From Bacillota bacterium (GTDB lineage: Bacteria; Bacillota; Dethiobacteria; DTU022), in the NCBI GenBank assembly GCA_012800855.1, contig JAAZIN010000091.1, forward strand, positions 1 to 34,062: DNA of 34,062 nucleotides. Reading direction: 5' to 3'. Positions 24,217-32,071 of the stretch are shown piece after piece (the first letter of the stretch is position 1; each line of letters begins with the position of its first letter). The notes below the pieces were generated by a model, which worked only from the letters and a program-made list of their open reading frames with translations, did no database searches and was not told where the DNA came from. A program made the translations under genes and the position numbers.

Positions 24217-24255
24217 AAGGTACCCGGGTGTGTTCCAGGCGGGTACCTTGTTTTT
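24217..24255 (+). terminator. Intrinsic terminator after tRNA-Gly
   Basis: Perfect 10-bp stem AAGGTACCCG (24217-24226) with CGGGTACCTT (24240-24249), a 13-base loop, then G and TTTTT. It lies just before the end of the convergent carbohydrate-binding protein gene. Confidence 0.82.
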
Positions 24256-24289
24256 CCAAGCTTCAATCCAGCCAGTTATGGAGAAGCCT

Positions 24290-24583
24290 TTACCTTATGG
24301 GGACGTTCCAGTTTTGGCCGCTGTTGTTGTCCCAGTTGTTGGCACTGTCCTTGAAGCAGAAGTTCATCTCCCTGCTGCCTTTGACTTCAGCCACGCAGCT
24401 GAAGCTGTTGTGGGGCGTCCTGGTCATGTAAATGTCTTCGACCTTCTCCCACCCGTCGAAGCCGCAGTGCATCCAGATCTGGTCGGCGCCGCTTTGAGCC
24501 AGCAAGCCGCGGTATTCCACGCGCACGCTTTGCCCCCTCATGGGAGACCCGGGTTCCAGGGAAATGCGGTCGTCCAGGTGCAT
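24290..24583 (-). CDS. Stand-alone CBM25/CBM53-type carbohydrate-binding protein
   Basis: A 97-residue protein consisting of a single starch-binding-type module. Visible landmarks are SVRVEYRGLLAQSGADQIWM, a GFDGWEKVEDI strand, MTRTPHNSFSCVAEV and the very characteristic FCFKDSANNWDNNSGQNW near the end. Aromatic residues W and Y at sugar-binding positions are present. There is no signal peptide and no attached enzyme, so it is probably cytoplasmic. A role in binding glycogen or another alpha-glucan is inferred. The ATG at 24583 is preceded by AAGGAGGTGA, a near-perfect ribosome-binding site; the longer frame to 24892 is not needed. Confidence 0.8.
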   Translation of the reverse strand: MHLDDRISLEPGSPMRGQSVRVEYRGLLAQSGADQIWMHCGFDGWEKVEDIYMTRTPHNSFSCVAEVKGSREMNFCFKDSANNWDNNSGQNWNVPIR

Positions 24584-24722
24584 CCTCCGTTCACCTCCTT
24601 GCGCTGTTTTTTTTATTTTCTCCCCTTCTGCAGATTTCTTACCTTCCGGGAGCGAGAGGATTTTTCTCCAGGCATGCCGAAAAGTGATTCCGAAATACCA
24701 CCCCCGAAAGGATGATGATGCC

Positions 24723-25844
24723 GTGGACGAACAGGTAGCCTGGATCCCCTTTGTGACGATGGAAAGGTTCATGATTGATGTTTTTAAAGGGGTGGGCGTC
24801 CCTGAAGAAGATGCCCGCGTTTGCGCCGACGTGCTCATCACTGCCGACAAGTGGGGCATTGATTCGCACGGCATCGGCCGGCTGAAGACCATCTACTACG
24901 ACCGGATCAAGGATGGCATCCAGTTCCCGGTGACCAAGTTCGAGGTGGTTCGCGAGGGCCCGACCACGGCGGTTGTGGACGGGCATCACGGCATGGGCCA
25001 GGTCATCGCCAAAAAGTCGATGGAGATGGCCATTGAAAAGGCTCGCCGCTACGGCATGGGCATGGTGGTGGTGCGCAACTCCACCCATTTCGGCATCTGC
25101 GGCTACTACCTGAAGATGGCCGTTGACGCGGGCATGATTGGCATGGTAGGCACCAACGCCCGGCCCTCCATAGCTCCCACCTTCGGGGTGGAAAACATGC
25201 TGGGCACCAACCCGCTTACCTTCGGCTTCCCTACCGACGAAGAGTTTCCCTTCCTCCTGGACTGCGCCACCTCCGTGAGCCAGCGGGGCAAGATTGAAGT
25301 CTACGCCCGCGCCGGTAAGCCGCTTCCCCCTGGCTGGGTCATCGACGAGCAGGGCAACAGCATGACCGATGCCGAAGAGGTGCTTGCCGCCCTGGTCAAG
25401 GGAACGGCGGCGCTGGCTCCGCTGGGGGGCCTGGGGGAAGAAACCGCCGGCTACAAGGGCTACGGCTACGCCACGGTGGTGGAAGTGCTGTCGGCGGCCC
25501 TGCAGGGCGGGGCTTTTCTCAAGCAGCTAACGGGTTTTGATGAGGAGGGGCGAAAGGTGCCCTACCGCCTCGGCCATTTTTTCATGGCCATTAACATCGA
25601 GGCTTTCACTGAACTGGAGGCCTTTAAGAAGTGCGCCGGCGAGATCATGCGCCAGCTGCGCGCCTCGAAGAAGGCGCCCGGCCAGGAGAGGATCTACACC
25701 GCCGGGGAGAAGGAGTACCTGGCCTGGCTGGAGCTTAAGGATAAAGGAGTTCCCGTGGGCAAAAGGCTCCAGGAAGAGATGCTGGCCATGCGCGATGATC
25801 TGGGCCTCACCCAGTACCGCTTTTCCTTTGAGGAAGGCGCCTAG
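24723..25844 (+). CDS. Ldh2/MDH2-family NAD(P)-dependent 2-hydroxyacid dehydrogenase
   Basis: A 373-residue oxidoreductase of the malate/L-lactate/ureidoglycolate dehydrogenase family (Pfam Ldh_2), which is unrelated to the Rossmann-type lactate dehydrogenases. Key blocks seen are DSHGIGRLKTIYYDRI with the conserved histidine, NSTHFGICGYY, TNARPSIAPTFG, LGTNPLTFGFP and GYKGYGYATVVEVLS. Substrate (malate, lactate, sulfolactate or similar) cannot be assigned. GTG at 24723 follows AAAGGATGAT; no ATG in frame is better placed. It diverges from the carbohydrate-binding gene and converges with the PucR-type regulator. The nearby larBC genes make a lactate role thinkable but not supported by linkage. 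Confidence 0.85.
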   Translation: MDEQVAWIPFVTMERFMIDVFKGVGVPEEDARVCADVLITADKWGIDSHGIGRLKTIYYDRIKDGIQFPVTKFEVVREGPTTAVVDGHHGMGQVIAKKSMEMAIEKARRYGMGMVVVRNSTHFGICGYYLKMAVDAGMIGMVGTNARPSIAPTFGVENMLGTNPLTFGFPTDEEFPFLLDCATSVSQRGKIEVYARAGKPLPPGWVIDEQGNSMTDAEEVLAALVKGTAALAPLGGLGEETAGYKGYGYATVVEVLSAALQGGAFLKQLTGFDEEGRKVPYRLGHFFMAINIEAFTELEAFKKCAGEIMRQLRASKKAPGQERIYTAGEKEYLAWLELKDKGVPVGKRLQEEMLAMRDDLGLTQYRFSFEEGA

Positions 25845-25865
25845 GCAGCCTGCCGAGGGGGCGCT

Positions 25866-27122
25866 TCACACCGATCCCCGGGCGTGCAGGTAGTCATAGA
25901 TGAGCAGCCCCAGGTGAAGCTTGAAAATGTTCCCTGGGACGTGAAGGGGCAGTTTGGTGATCTCCTCGATCTGGTTGAGGCGGTATTTCATCGTGTGGCG
26001 GTGAATGTACAGCTCCCGGGAAGCCCGGCTGATATTGAGGCTGTTCAAGTACTTGCGCAGTGTTTCCATTAGTTCCCCGCCGGTCCGCCGGTCGTAGTCC
26101 AGCAGCGGGGCCACGGTTTCCCGGTAGAGGGATATTAGCGGCTCGCTGCTCTGAACTTCGGTTAAAATCTTGTAGGGCCCCAGGTCGTCGTAGGCCAGCG
26201 GCGCCTCGCCTGTAATCAGGTTCAGCTCGGCGATATGCGCCGCTTTCCTTGCTTCTTCCAGGGCGCTGCCCGTTTCCGCGAGCTTGTGCCGCACGCTGCT
26301 GGCGCCAGCCACGAATTTAAATTGGGGGAAAAAGAGCTTTAACTCGCTCAGCACCCGCCGGGCAACGGGCAGGAGCTGCTCCGGGGGCTGCTTGCCCGCC
26401 TGCAGCAGCAGGACGTAACTCTCACCCAGGGGGCCGGCCAGGAAGGGGAGCTTGTGCTGAGCGGCAATGTGGACCAAGGTAAGCTCCATCAGCAAAGGAT
26501 CATCCTGCTTTGCTGCCCCTGCCTCCGCCGGCTCCAGCGGAAGAGCCTTGATGGCTATGGCCAAGAAGGCATCTTCCGGTACGATCTGCATCTGGGACAA
26601 TTCCTCTTTAAGATCGGCAGGGTTTTCGCCTCGCGTGAGGCGCCCGAGGAGCTCGTGGCTCCGGCGCAGCATGGCTCTCAGGCGGGTGCTTTCCTCGTCG
26701 GCGCCGCCGTTTTCCCAGAGGCCGTTGCGGCGCATCAACTCCCCCAGCAGGCCCCTGGTTAATTTTTTAAAGCTGGTCTCAGGGGGGATCTCAATTACGG
26801 GGATGCCGTGCGCGGCGGCCAGCTCCACGAAGTGGGGTGGTATTTCCTTGACGTAATGGCCGGTTTGGATGGCCAGCGCCGCCAGGCCCTTGTTTTTAAA
26901 GTAAGCGATTAGCTCCCTCTGGCGGGCTTCGTTCTCCATGTTCAGATCGTAAGCCGTGGTGATGAGGAACTCGCCGGCTTCAATGTGGCTGAGATCATCA
27001 AGGATTTCGAGGATATTTACCCAGCGGATTTCGTTTTGCAGCCCGGCGGAGCCCGTCAGCACCCTGCAGGGCTGCAGCACCTCCAGCTTTAAGGCGTCAC
27101 CCACGGTTAGAGGCATTGGCAT
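25866..27122 (-). CDS. PucR-family transcriptional regulator
   Basis: A 418-residue regulator with an N-terminal PucR domain (about 5-125; TVGDALKLEVLQPCRVLTG, WVNILEILDDLSHIEAGEFL), a central GGDEF-like/CdaR-type region and a C-terminal helix-turn-helix of the HTH_30 type. The last shows as LRKYLNSLNISRASRELYIHRHTMKYRLNQIEEIT, read here in parts, near 350-395. Members usually activate catabolic genes for purines, amino acids or other nitrogen compounds. It diverges from the kam operon across 376 bases that contain a palindrome and a folded region, so it is the obvious candidate regulator of that operon. ATG at 27122 has GGGGAG upstream; 27116 is an alternative. Confidence 0.9.
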   Translation of the reverse strand: MPMPLTVGDALKLEVLQPCRVLTGSAGLQNEIRWVNILEILDDLSHIEAGEFLITTAYDLNMENEARQRELIAYFKNKGLAALAIQTGHYVKEIPPHFVELAAAHGIPVIEIPPETSFKKLTRGLLGELMRRNGLWENGGADEESTRLRAMLRRSHELLGRLTRGENPADLKEELSQMQIVPEDAFLAIAIKALPLEPAEAGAAKQDDPLLMELTLVHIAAQHKLPFLAGPLGESYVLLLQAGKQPPEQLLPVARRVLSELKLFFPQFKFVAGASSVRHKLAETGSALEEARKAAHIAELNLITGEAPLAYDDLGPYKILTEVQSSEPLISLYRETVAPLLDYDRRTGGELMETLRKYLNSLNISRASRELYIHRHTMKYRLNQIEEITKLPLHVPGNIFKLHLGLLIYDYLHARGSV

Positions 27123-27183
27123 CCTCTCTCCCCTGCGAGGCTGCATAAGTACTTTCGCGCCGGGCGCCTTTTTTCCTCCTCTT

Positions 27184-27203
27184 CCTTATACAAAATGTAT
27201 AGG
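27184..27203. promoter_or_regulatory. Palindrome, possible PucR operator
   Basis: A 20-base near-perfect palindrome, CCTTATACAAAATGTATAGG, lies 61 bases upstream of the regulator start and 56 bases upstream of the putative -10 of the kam leader. Two AGACCT direct repeats (27207-27212 and 27221-27226) follow it. Position and symmetry suit an operator for the divergent regulator; binding is not shown. Confidence 0.4.
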
Positions 27204-27258
27204 ACCAGACCTTTATTTTTAGACCTATCTGATGATGATTAGCTGCATTAATATTCTA

Positions 27259-27414
27259 TATAATCAAGCTGGCTCCACTGGGGCGCGGTGGCGAAACCCA
27301 ATGCAGCAATGTTTGCCGCACCAGCAGTTGCTTTCGGAAAAGCTTGTGTCCATTAACGGTTAATGCGTTTTACAACCAGGGCGCTGAAATTAAGGGTTTC
27401 ACCACCGTTTTTTT
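27259..27414 (+). promoter_or_regulatory. Putative promoter and structured leader of the kam operon
   Basis: A TATAAT at 27259-27264 is followed by a region with unusual complementarity. The arm 27286-27299 (CGGTGGCGAAACCC) pairs with 27394-27407 (GGGTTTCACCACCG) at 13 of 14 positions, and seven T follow directly (27408-27414). The same arm can instead pair locally with GTTTGCCGCACC (27311-27322). Between the long-range arms lie two perfect small hairpins: GCTTT/AAAGC (27330-27343) and CATTAA/TTAATG (27351-27365). This looks like an attenuator or riboswitch, or a small inverted-repeat element. I see no B12 box and no lysine-riboswitch core. No gene is seen in 27123-27498. Confidence 0.4.
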
Positions 27415-27498
27415 ATCTTCCCTCTTCCCGGTCCTCTGCTGCGGTCATTTAATACATTGAAAGAAGAACCGGGGAAAGCCAGGCAAAAGGTGGAGAGC

Positions 27499-28554
27499 AT
27501 GCCCGATCTCTTTCATCTGGTACGCAGCTCCGGTGCCGCCGGGCTGGCCATAGTGGGGATGACCAAGAACGTGGGGAAGACGGTAACCCTGAATTACCTT
27601 ATCGACCGCTTTTCCCACAGCGGCAACACCCTGGGGCTCCTTTCGGCCGGCTATGACGGGGAGCGCGTTGACCGGCTAACCCTGCGGGAGAAGCCGCGCA
27701 TCCTCGCGCCCGCGGGGGCACTGGTGGCCACCGCCGAAGCCTGCTTTGAGGCGGCGGAGGCGGACCTGGAGCCGCTTGCCGCGAGCTCCTTCTCCACCCC
27801 CTTGGGCGAAGTTTTCATCGGCCGGGTGAAGCGGGCAGGCCTGGTGGAGCTGGCCGGGCCGGGCAGCGCCGCGGCTCTGCAGGTGCTCATCGAGCGGATA
27901 AAGCAATACGGCGCCGTGCAGATCCTCGTTGATGGCGCCATTAACCGGCTCGCCTCGGCTTCTCCCTCCGTTACCGACGCCACCGTCCTGGCCACCGGGG
28001 CCGCCGTGGCCCCCCTGCTTGACGATATCATCCACAAGACCCTATTCCGCTGCCACATCCTTGAAGCCCCGGCTGTGGACGACCCGGCGCTGCTGGAAGC
28101 GGCCCGTGAAGGACTGGAGCGGGGCGAAGCGGCCTTGCTCCTGTGCCGGAACGGTTCCTGGGAGGCGGAGGCGCTCCATGCCCCCATTCCTCTCCTGGCG
28201 CGGGCGCAGCTGCGCCGGAAATTCCGCGAAGGGGTAGAGGCGGTAGTACTGGGCGGCGCCCTCATTGACCAGATGCTCCTGGAGATAAGCAGGCTCTCTT
28301 CCCCCCCGCCGGCGGTGATTATCCGGGACGCCACGAAAAATTTCATCAGCCCGGAGGCTCACGCCCGCTACCTGCAGAGCGGCGGCAAAATCATGGTCCT
28401 GCAGGCGATAAGGCTGCTGGCGGTGACCGTCAACCCCACCGACCCGGCGGGAAAGGACTACGATCCCGGTTATTTCTTGCAAAAACTTGCCGCGGCGCTG
28501 GCTCCAAGGCCTGTTTTTGACCTTGTCTTTGAAGAGGGCGCCGTGGCCAGGTAA
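27499..28554 (+). CDS. kamB: KamB-like lysine 5,6-aminomutase accessory (reactivase) protein
   Basis: A 351-residue protein with a BioD/MinD-type P-loop near its start (GMTKNVGKT at 20-28), followed by an alpha/beta domain with many short strands. It ends with a conserved-looking VNPTDPAGKDYDPGYFLQKL segment. It directly precedes kamD and kamE, the place of the KamB accessory protein in lysine-fermenting bacteria, which is thought to help reactivate the B12 enzyme together with the MutS-like KamC. KamC is absent here. I base the name on position and on general resemblance, so it is less certain than kamD/kamE. ATG at 27499 follows AAGGTGGAG; the TTG at 27457 has no ribosome-binding site. Confidence 0.7.
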   Translation: MPDLFHLVRSSGAAGLAIVGMTKNVGKTVTLNYLIDRFSHSGNTLGLLSAGYDGERVDRLTLREKPRILAPAGALVATAEACFEAAEADLEPLAASSFSTPLGEVFIGRVKRAGLVELAGPGSAAALQVLIERIKQYGAVQILVDGAINRLASASPSVTDATVLATGAAVAPLLDDIIHKTLFRCHILEAPAVDDPALLEAAREGLERGEAALLLCRNGSWEAEALHAPIPLLARAQLRRKFREGVEAVVLGGALIDQMLLEISRLSSPPPAVIIRDATKNFISPEAHARYLQSGGKIMVLQAIRLLAVTVNPTDPAGKDYDPGYFLQKLAAALAPRPVFDLVFEEGAVAR

Positions 28555-28598
28555 GCTCTTTTCCCACGGGCACTTTATTCTGAAGGAGGACTGGACTC

Positions 28599-30182
28599 AT
28601 GGAGAACAAGCTGAACCTGGATCAAGCAATTATTGATGGAGCCCGGGCCGCAGCGTCGCGCATTGCCGACGCGCTGCACAGCTGGATCAGCCTCTATACC
28701 ACCACCACCATTGAGCGCGCCGTGGCGCGGCTGGTGGGCATAGACGGCGTGGACGCCGCCGGCGTGCCGCTGCCCAATGTCCTCGTCGACAGGCTGCATG
28801 AAAAGGGGCTGCTCGGGCACGGCCTCCTCTCCTGGCTGGCCCGGGCCATGATCTCCACCGGCCAGGGCCCGCAGGAGATTGCCGAAGCGGTCGCCGGGGG
28901 CAAGCTCGACGTCTCCGCCGTTCCCGCGCTGCCCGAGGAGAAATGGCGCGACCTGGGCGATGGCCTGGCGGCGGAGGCGGCGGCAAAGATCACCGCCCGC
29001 CGCCTTGAGCGGGAGCAGATGATGGCCACCGCCGCCCCGGAGCGGAAGCCGCTGCTTTATGTCATTGTGGCCACCGGCAATATTTACGAGGATGCCGTGC
29101 AGGCCAAGGCAGCGGCGCTGCAGGGCGCCGACATCATCGCCGTCATCCGCCACACCGGGCAGAGCCTGCTCGACTATGTTCCCTACGGCCCCACCACGGA
29201 AGGTTATGGCGGGACCTACGCCACGCAGGAGAATTTCCGCATTGTCCGCCGCGCGCTTGACGAGGCCATCAAGGAAACGGGCCGCTACATCCGCCTGGTG
29301 AATTACTGCTCCGGCCTCTGCATGCCCGAGATTGCGGCCATGGGGGCGCTGGAGCGGCTGGACATGATGCTCAACGATGCCATGTACGGCATCCTCTTCC
29401 GCGATATCAACATGCGCCGCACCCTCATCGACCAGCATTTTTCGCGCATGATCAACGCCTTTGCCGGCATCATCATCAACACCGGCGAAGACAACTACCT
29501 CACTACGGCCGATGCCTACGAGAAAGGCTATACCGTCATCGCCTCGCAGTTTATCAACGAGCAGCTGGCGCTCCGCTCGGGGCTGCGGGAGGAGCAGATG
29601 GGGCTGGGGCATGCCTTTGAGATCAACCCGGCGATGGAAGACGGGCTGCTCATGGAGATTGCCCAGGCCCAGCTCTGCCGCGAGCTCTTCCCCCGCTCGC
29701 CCTTGAAATACATGCCCCCGACGAAGCACGTGACCGGGGACATCTTCAGCACCTACCTCATCAACGGAATGTTCAACCTCGTGTCCATACTGACGGGGCA
29801 GGAGATCCAGCTGCTGGGGATGCTCACCGAGGCCATTCATACGCCCTTCTTAAGCGACCGCTACCTGGCGATCAAAAATGCCAGGTATGTCTTCAACAAT
29901 GCCCGCCACCTTGGGGAGGAGATCATCTTCAAGGAGCAGGGGCGCATCCAGGCCCGGGCCGTGGAGCTGCTCAACCGGGCCTACGCCTTGCTGAAGGAGA
30001 TTGAGAAGATTGGTCTTGAAGAAGCCCTGGAGCGGGGATTCTTTGCCGATATCAAGCGCAGCCGGGATGGCGGCAAGGGCAAAGAGGGAGTGGTGCTCAA
30101 GGAGAAGGACTACTACAATCCCTTCCCCGAAATTTTCCTGCAGCGCTCCGCGGCAAAAGACGATGATGGGAGGGCATGCTGA
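28599..30182 (+). CDS. kamD: Lysine 5,6-aminomutase alpha subunit KamD
   Basis: Large subunit of the adenosylcobalamin- and PLP-dependent lysine 5,6-aminomutase, which moves the terminal amino group of beta-lysine (or D-lysine) to the next carbon. The 527-residue protein contains the family blocks DYVPYGPTTEGYGGTYATQENF, FSRMINAFAGIIINTGEDNY, EEQMGLGHAFEINP and PLKYMPPTKHVTGDIFSTYL, quoted in part, consistent with its TIM-barrel fold. ATG at 28599 has GAAGGAGG upstream. It is 44 bases after kamB and its stop overlaps the kamE start (TGATG), so equal expression of both subunits is expected. Confidence 0.93.
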   Translation: MENKLNLDQAIIDGARAAASRIADALHSWISLYTTTTIERAVARLVGIDGVDAAGVPLPNVLVDRLHEKGLLGHGLLSWLARAMISTGQGPQEIAEAVAGGKLDVSAVPALPEEKWRDLGDGLAAEAAAKITARRLEREQMMATAAPERKPLLYVIVATGNIYEDAVQAKAAALQGADIIAVIRHTGQSLLDYVPYGPTTEGYGGTYATQENFRIVRRALDEAIKETGRYIRLVNYCSGLCMPEIAAMGALERLDMMLNDAMYGILFRDINMRRTLIDQHFSRMINAFAGIIINTGEDNYLTTADAYEKGYTVIASQFINEQLALRSGLREEQMGLGHAFEINPAMEDGLLMEIAQAQLCRELFPRSPLKYMPPTKHVTGDIFSTYLINGMFNLVSILTGQEIQLLGMLTEAIHTPFLSDRYLAIKNARYVFNNARHLGEEIIFKEQGRIQARAVELLNRAYALLKEIEKIGLEEALERGFFADIKRSRDGGKGKEGVVLKEKDYYNPFPEIFLQRSAAKDDDGRAC

Positions 30183-30928
30183 TGCAAGTTGATCTCACCA
30201 AGGTAAAAGCGTACGGGGATACCCTGAACGACGGCGCCGTTCAGCTCAGCTTTACTCTGCCCGTTCCGGCGGGAGAAGAGGCCCGCGAAGCGGCCCGCCA
30301 GCTCGCCTTGAAGATGGGGCTGGAGTCGCCGGCGGTTACCGAGATGGCCGACCTAGGCGCCGGCTTCAGCTTCTTTGTCGTTTACGGCCGCTGCCCGCAC
30401 AGCGTTGACTACACCGCCATCAAGATTCCCAAGCGGGAGCACGAGATAATGAGCTTTGACGAGGTCAACGAATTTGTCAGGAGAGAGCTGAAAAAGAAAG
30501 TGGTGGTCGTCGCCGCCTGCACCGGCACCGATGCGCACACCGTGGGCATAGACGCCATTGTGAACATGAAAGGCTATGCCGGAGAATACGGGCTGGAGCG
30601 CTATCCTGAATTTGAAGCCTACAACCTGGGCAGCCAGGTTCCCAACGCCGAGCTGCTGGCCAAGGCGGTGGAGCACGGGGCCGATGCCGTGCTCGTCTCG
30701 CAGGTGGTGACCCAGAAAAATATCCACCTGGAAAACCTCACCGAGCTCATCGAGCTGGCCGAGGCCGAAGGAATCCGCGACCGCATGCTTTTCATCTGCG
30801 GGGGGCCGCGCATCTCCCATGAGCTGGCCATTGAGCTGGGCTACGATGCCGGCTTTGGGCCGGGAACCCTGCCCAATCACGTGGCTTCCTTCATTGTGAA
30901 GGAACTGGCCCGCAGAAAGAAGCAATAA
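30182..30928 (+). CDS. kamE: Lysine 5,6-aminomutase beta subunit KamE
   Basis: Small B12-binding subunit of lysine 5,6-aminomutase, 248 residues. The cobalamin-binding motif DAHTVG gives the lower-ligand histidine H119, and K130 in NMKGYAGEYGLERY aligns with the lysine that holds PLP in the characterised Clostridium enzyme. The spacing H to K of 11 is the same as in that enzyme. The B12-binding Rossmann domain continues with QVPNAELLAKAVEHGADAVL and FICGGPRISHELAIELGYDAGFGPGT, in part. ATG at 30182 has GGGAGGG seven bases upstream; the ATG at 30176 is too close to it. A strong hairpin follows the stop. Confidence 0.94.
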   Translation: MQVDLTKVKAYGDTLNDGAVQLSFTLPVPAGEEAREAARQLALKMGLESPAVTEMADLGAGFSFFVVYGRCPHSVDYTAIKIPKREHEIMSFDEVNEFVRRELKKKVVVVAACTGTDAHTVGIDAIVNMKGYAGEYGLERYPEFEAYNLGSQVPNAELLAKAVEHGADAVLVSQVVTQKNIHLENLTELIELAEAEGIRDRMLFICGGPRISHELAIELGYDAGFGPGTLPNHVASFIVKELARRKKQ

Positions 30929-30931
30929 AAA

Positions 30932-30956
30932 GCCGGTGCAGTGAAGCTGCACCGGC
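30932..30956. repeat. Perfect 10-bp hairpin after kamE
   Basis: GCCGGTGCAG (30932-30941) and CTGCACCGGC (30947-30956) with a 5-base loop, four bases after the kamE stop. The A-run precedes it on the plus strand, so the T-run belongs to the minus strand; as a plus-strand terminator it is incomplete. It could lower expression of the downstream genes or protect the kam mRNA 3' end. Confidence 0.6.
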
Positions 30957-31015
30957 CGAATGCAGGGAGTACACGCCGGGGAAAGCCGTGGCCCCGGGAA
31001 AGGATCGCTTGCGTT

Positions 31016-31957
31016 ATGGAGCGGGTGAGTACAAAAAAAATGATCATCTCCGACGTGGCCCTCTTCTTCGTGGCCATGTTCTGGGGCTCCAATTTTGCCA
31101 TTACCAAAGATGCACTTAACCTGATCACGCCGTTTGCTTACCTGGGAATAAGGTTCACCATGTCAGGGCTGATCATGGCTGCCATCAACTGGAAAAGAAT
31201 GGCGCAGCTTAAGAGGGGAGAGCTCATGTCTGGTGCCCTGTTGGGCTTTCTCCTCTTTGCCGGCTTTGGGGTTCAGACCATTGGACTTCTTTTCACTACC
31301 CCGGCCAAGTCCGGTTTTATTACCGGAACCAGCGTGGTTATTGTCCCATTTTTATATATCCTGGTAAGCAAGGCCTGGCCCAAGTGGTCTGTGTTTGTCG
31401 GGGCCTTTCTAGCCCTGGGGGGACTCTTTCTGCTTTCCTTTGAAGGAAGCGGCGAGGGGGCCTGGCTGCCGGCGAAGGGCGATGTTCTCACCTTCATTGC
31501 CGCGGTTTGTTTTGCAGCGCACATTGTTTTGCTGGGCATTTATGCACCGCGCAGCGATCCCCTGGTCCTGGCCACCTGGCAATTGCTTTCCGCCGGAGTA
31601 TTTAATTTCGTGGTGGCTTTCTTAACCGAGCCGCTGCAGGGCATGTTCATCTACCCCCTTTGGATCTGGGCGGCCATACTGTACGCGGTCATCTTCTGTA
31701 CCATTGGTGCTTTTGTAACCCAGACCGTGGCGCAGCGTTTTACGCCGGCCACCCATGCGGGCCTGATTTTGAGCCTGGAGTCGGTATTTGCCGGCCTCTT
31801 TTCGTACCTCTTTTGGAATGAGCTGTTTACGGCGAGGAAGCTCTGCGGCGCCGGCCTTATCTTTCTCGGGATCTTGATTACCGAGCTCCAGCCCCTGCTC
31901 GAAGCGCGGACACAAAAGGCCGGTGCGCCGGCCTTGCCTGTGAAGGAGAAAGATTGA
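31016..31957 (+). CDS. EamA/DMT-family transporter
   Basis: A 313-residue polytopic membrane protein with ten predicted helices in two EamA repeats. Typical signs are FFVAMFWGSNFAITKDAL in the first helix, TTPAKSGFITGTSVVIVPFL in repeat one and VTQTVAQRFTPATHAGLILS with ESVFAGLFSYLFWNE in repeat two. EamA proteins export or import amino acids, nucleosides and other small metabolites. Placement between kamE and the CoA-transferase genes suggests an amino acid or fermentation intermediate, but substrate is unknown. ATG at 31016 follows AAAGGAT; GTG at 31025 is possible. The gap of 87 bases to kamE contains the hairpin described above. Confidence 0.87.
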   Translation: MERVSTKKMIISDVALFFVAMFWGSNFAITKDALNLITPFAYLGIRFTMSGLIMAAINWKRMAQLKRGELMSGALLGFLLFAGFGVQTIGLLFTTPAKSGFITGTSVVIVPFLYILVSKAWPKWSVFVGAFLALGGLFLLSFEGSGEGAWLPAKGDVLTFIAAVCFAAHIVLLGIYAPRSDPLVLATWQLLSAGVFNFVVAFLTEPLQGMFIYPLWIWAAILYAVIFCTIGAFVTQTVAQRFTPATHAGLILSLESVFAGLFSYLFWNELFTARKLCGAGLIFLGILITELQPLLEARTQKAGAPALPVKEKD

Positions 31958-32071
31958 CTTTTCCGCGGTTGATGGGAGGTGACGCCGCCTTTCCAGCTTG
32001 CACGAGGCCTGTCAAAATACCCCGCGTTTACGACAAGGAAAAGGAATATGAACATGGAGGAGGTTGACGCC

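Noticed and set aside
27259-27414. Cobalamin or lysine riboswitch before kamB
   Set aside because: The CCACTGG at 27275-27281 briefly recalls a B12 motif, but no B12 box and no lysine aptamer core are present; kept only as an unclassified structured leader.
28575-29840. Minus-strand frame of 421 residues opposite kamD
   Set aside because: Low-complexity His/Gly/Arg-rich composition typical of an antisense shadow of a GC-rich gene.
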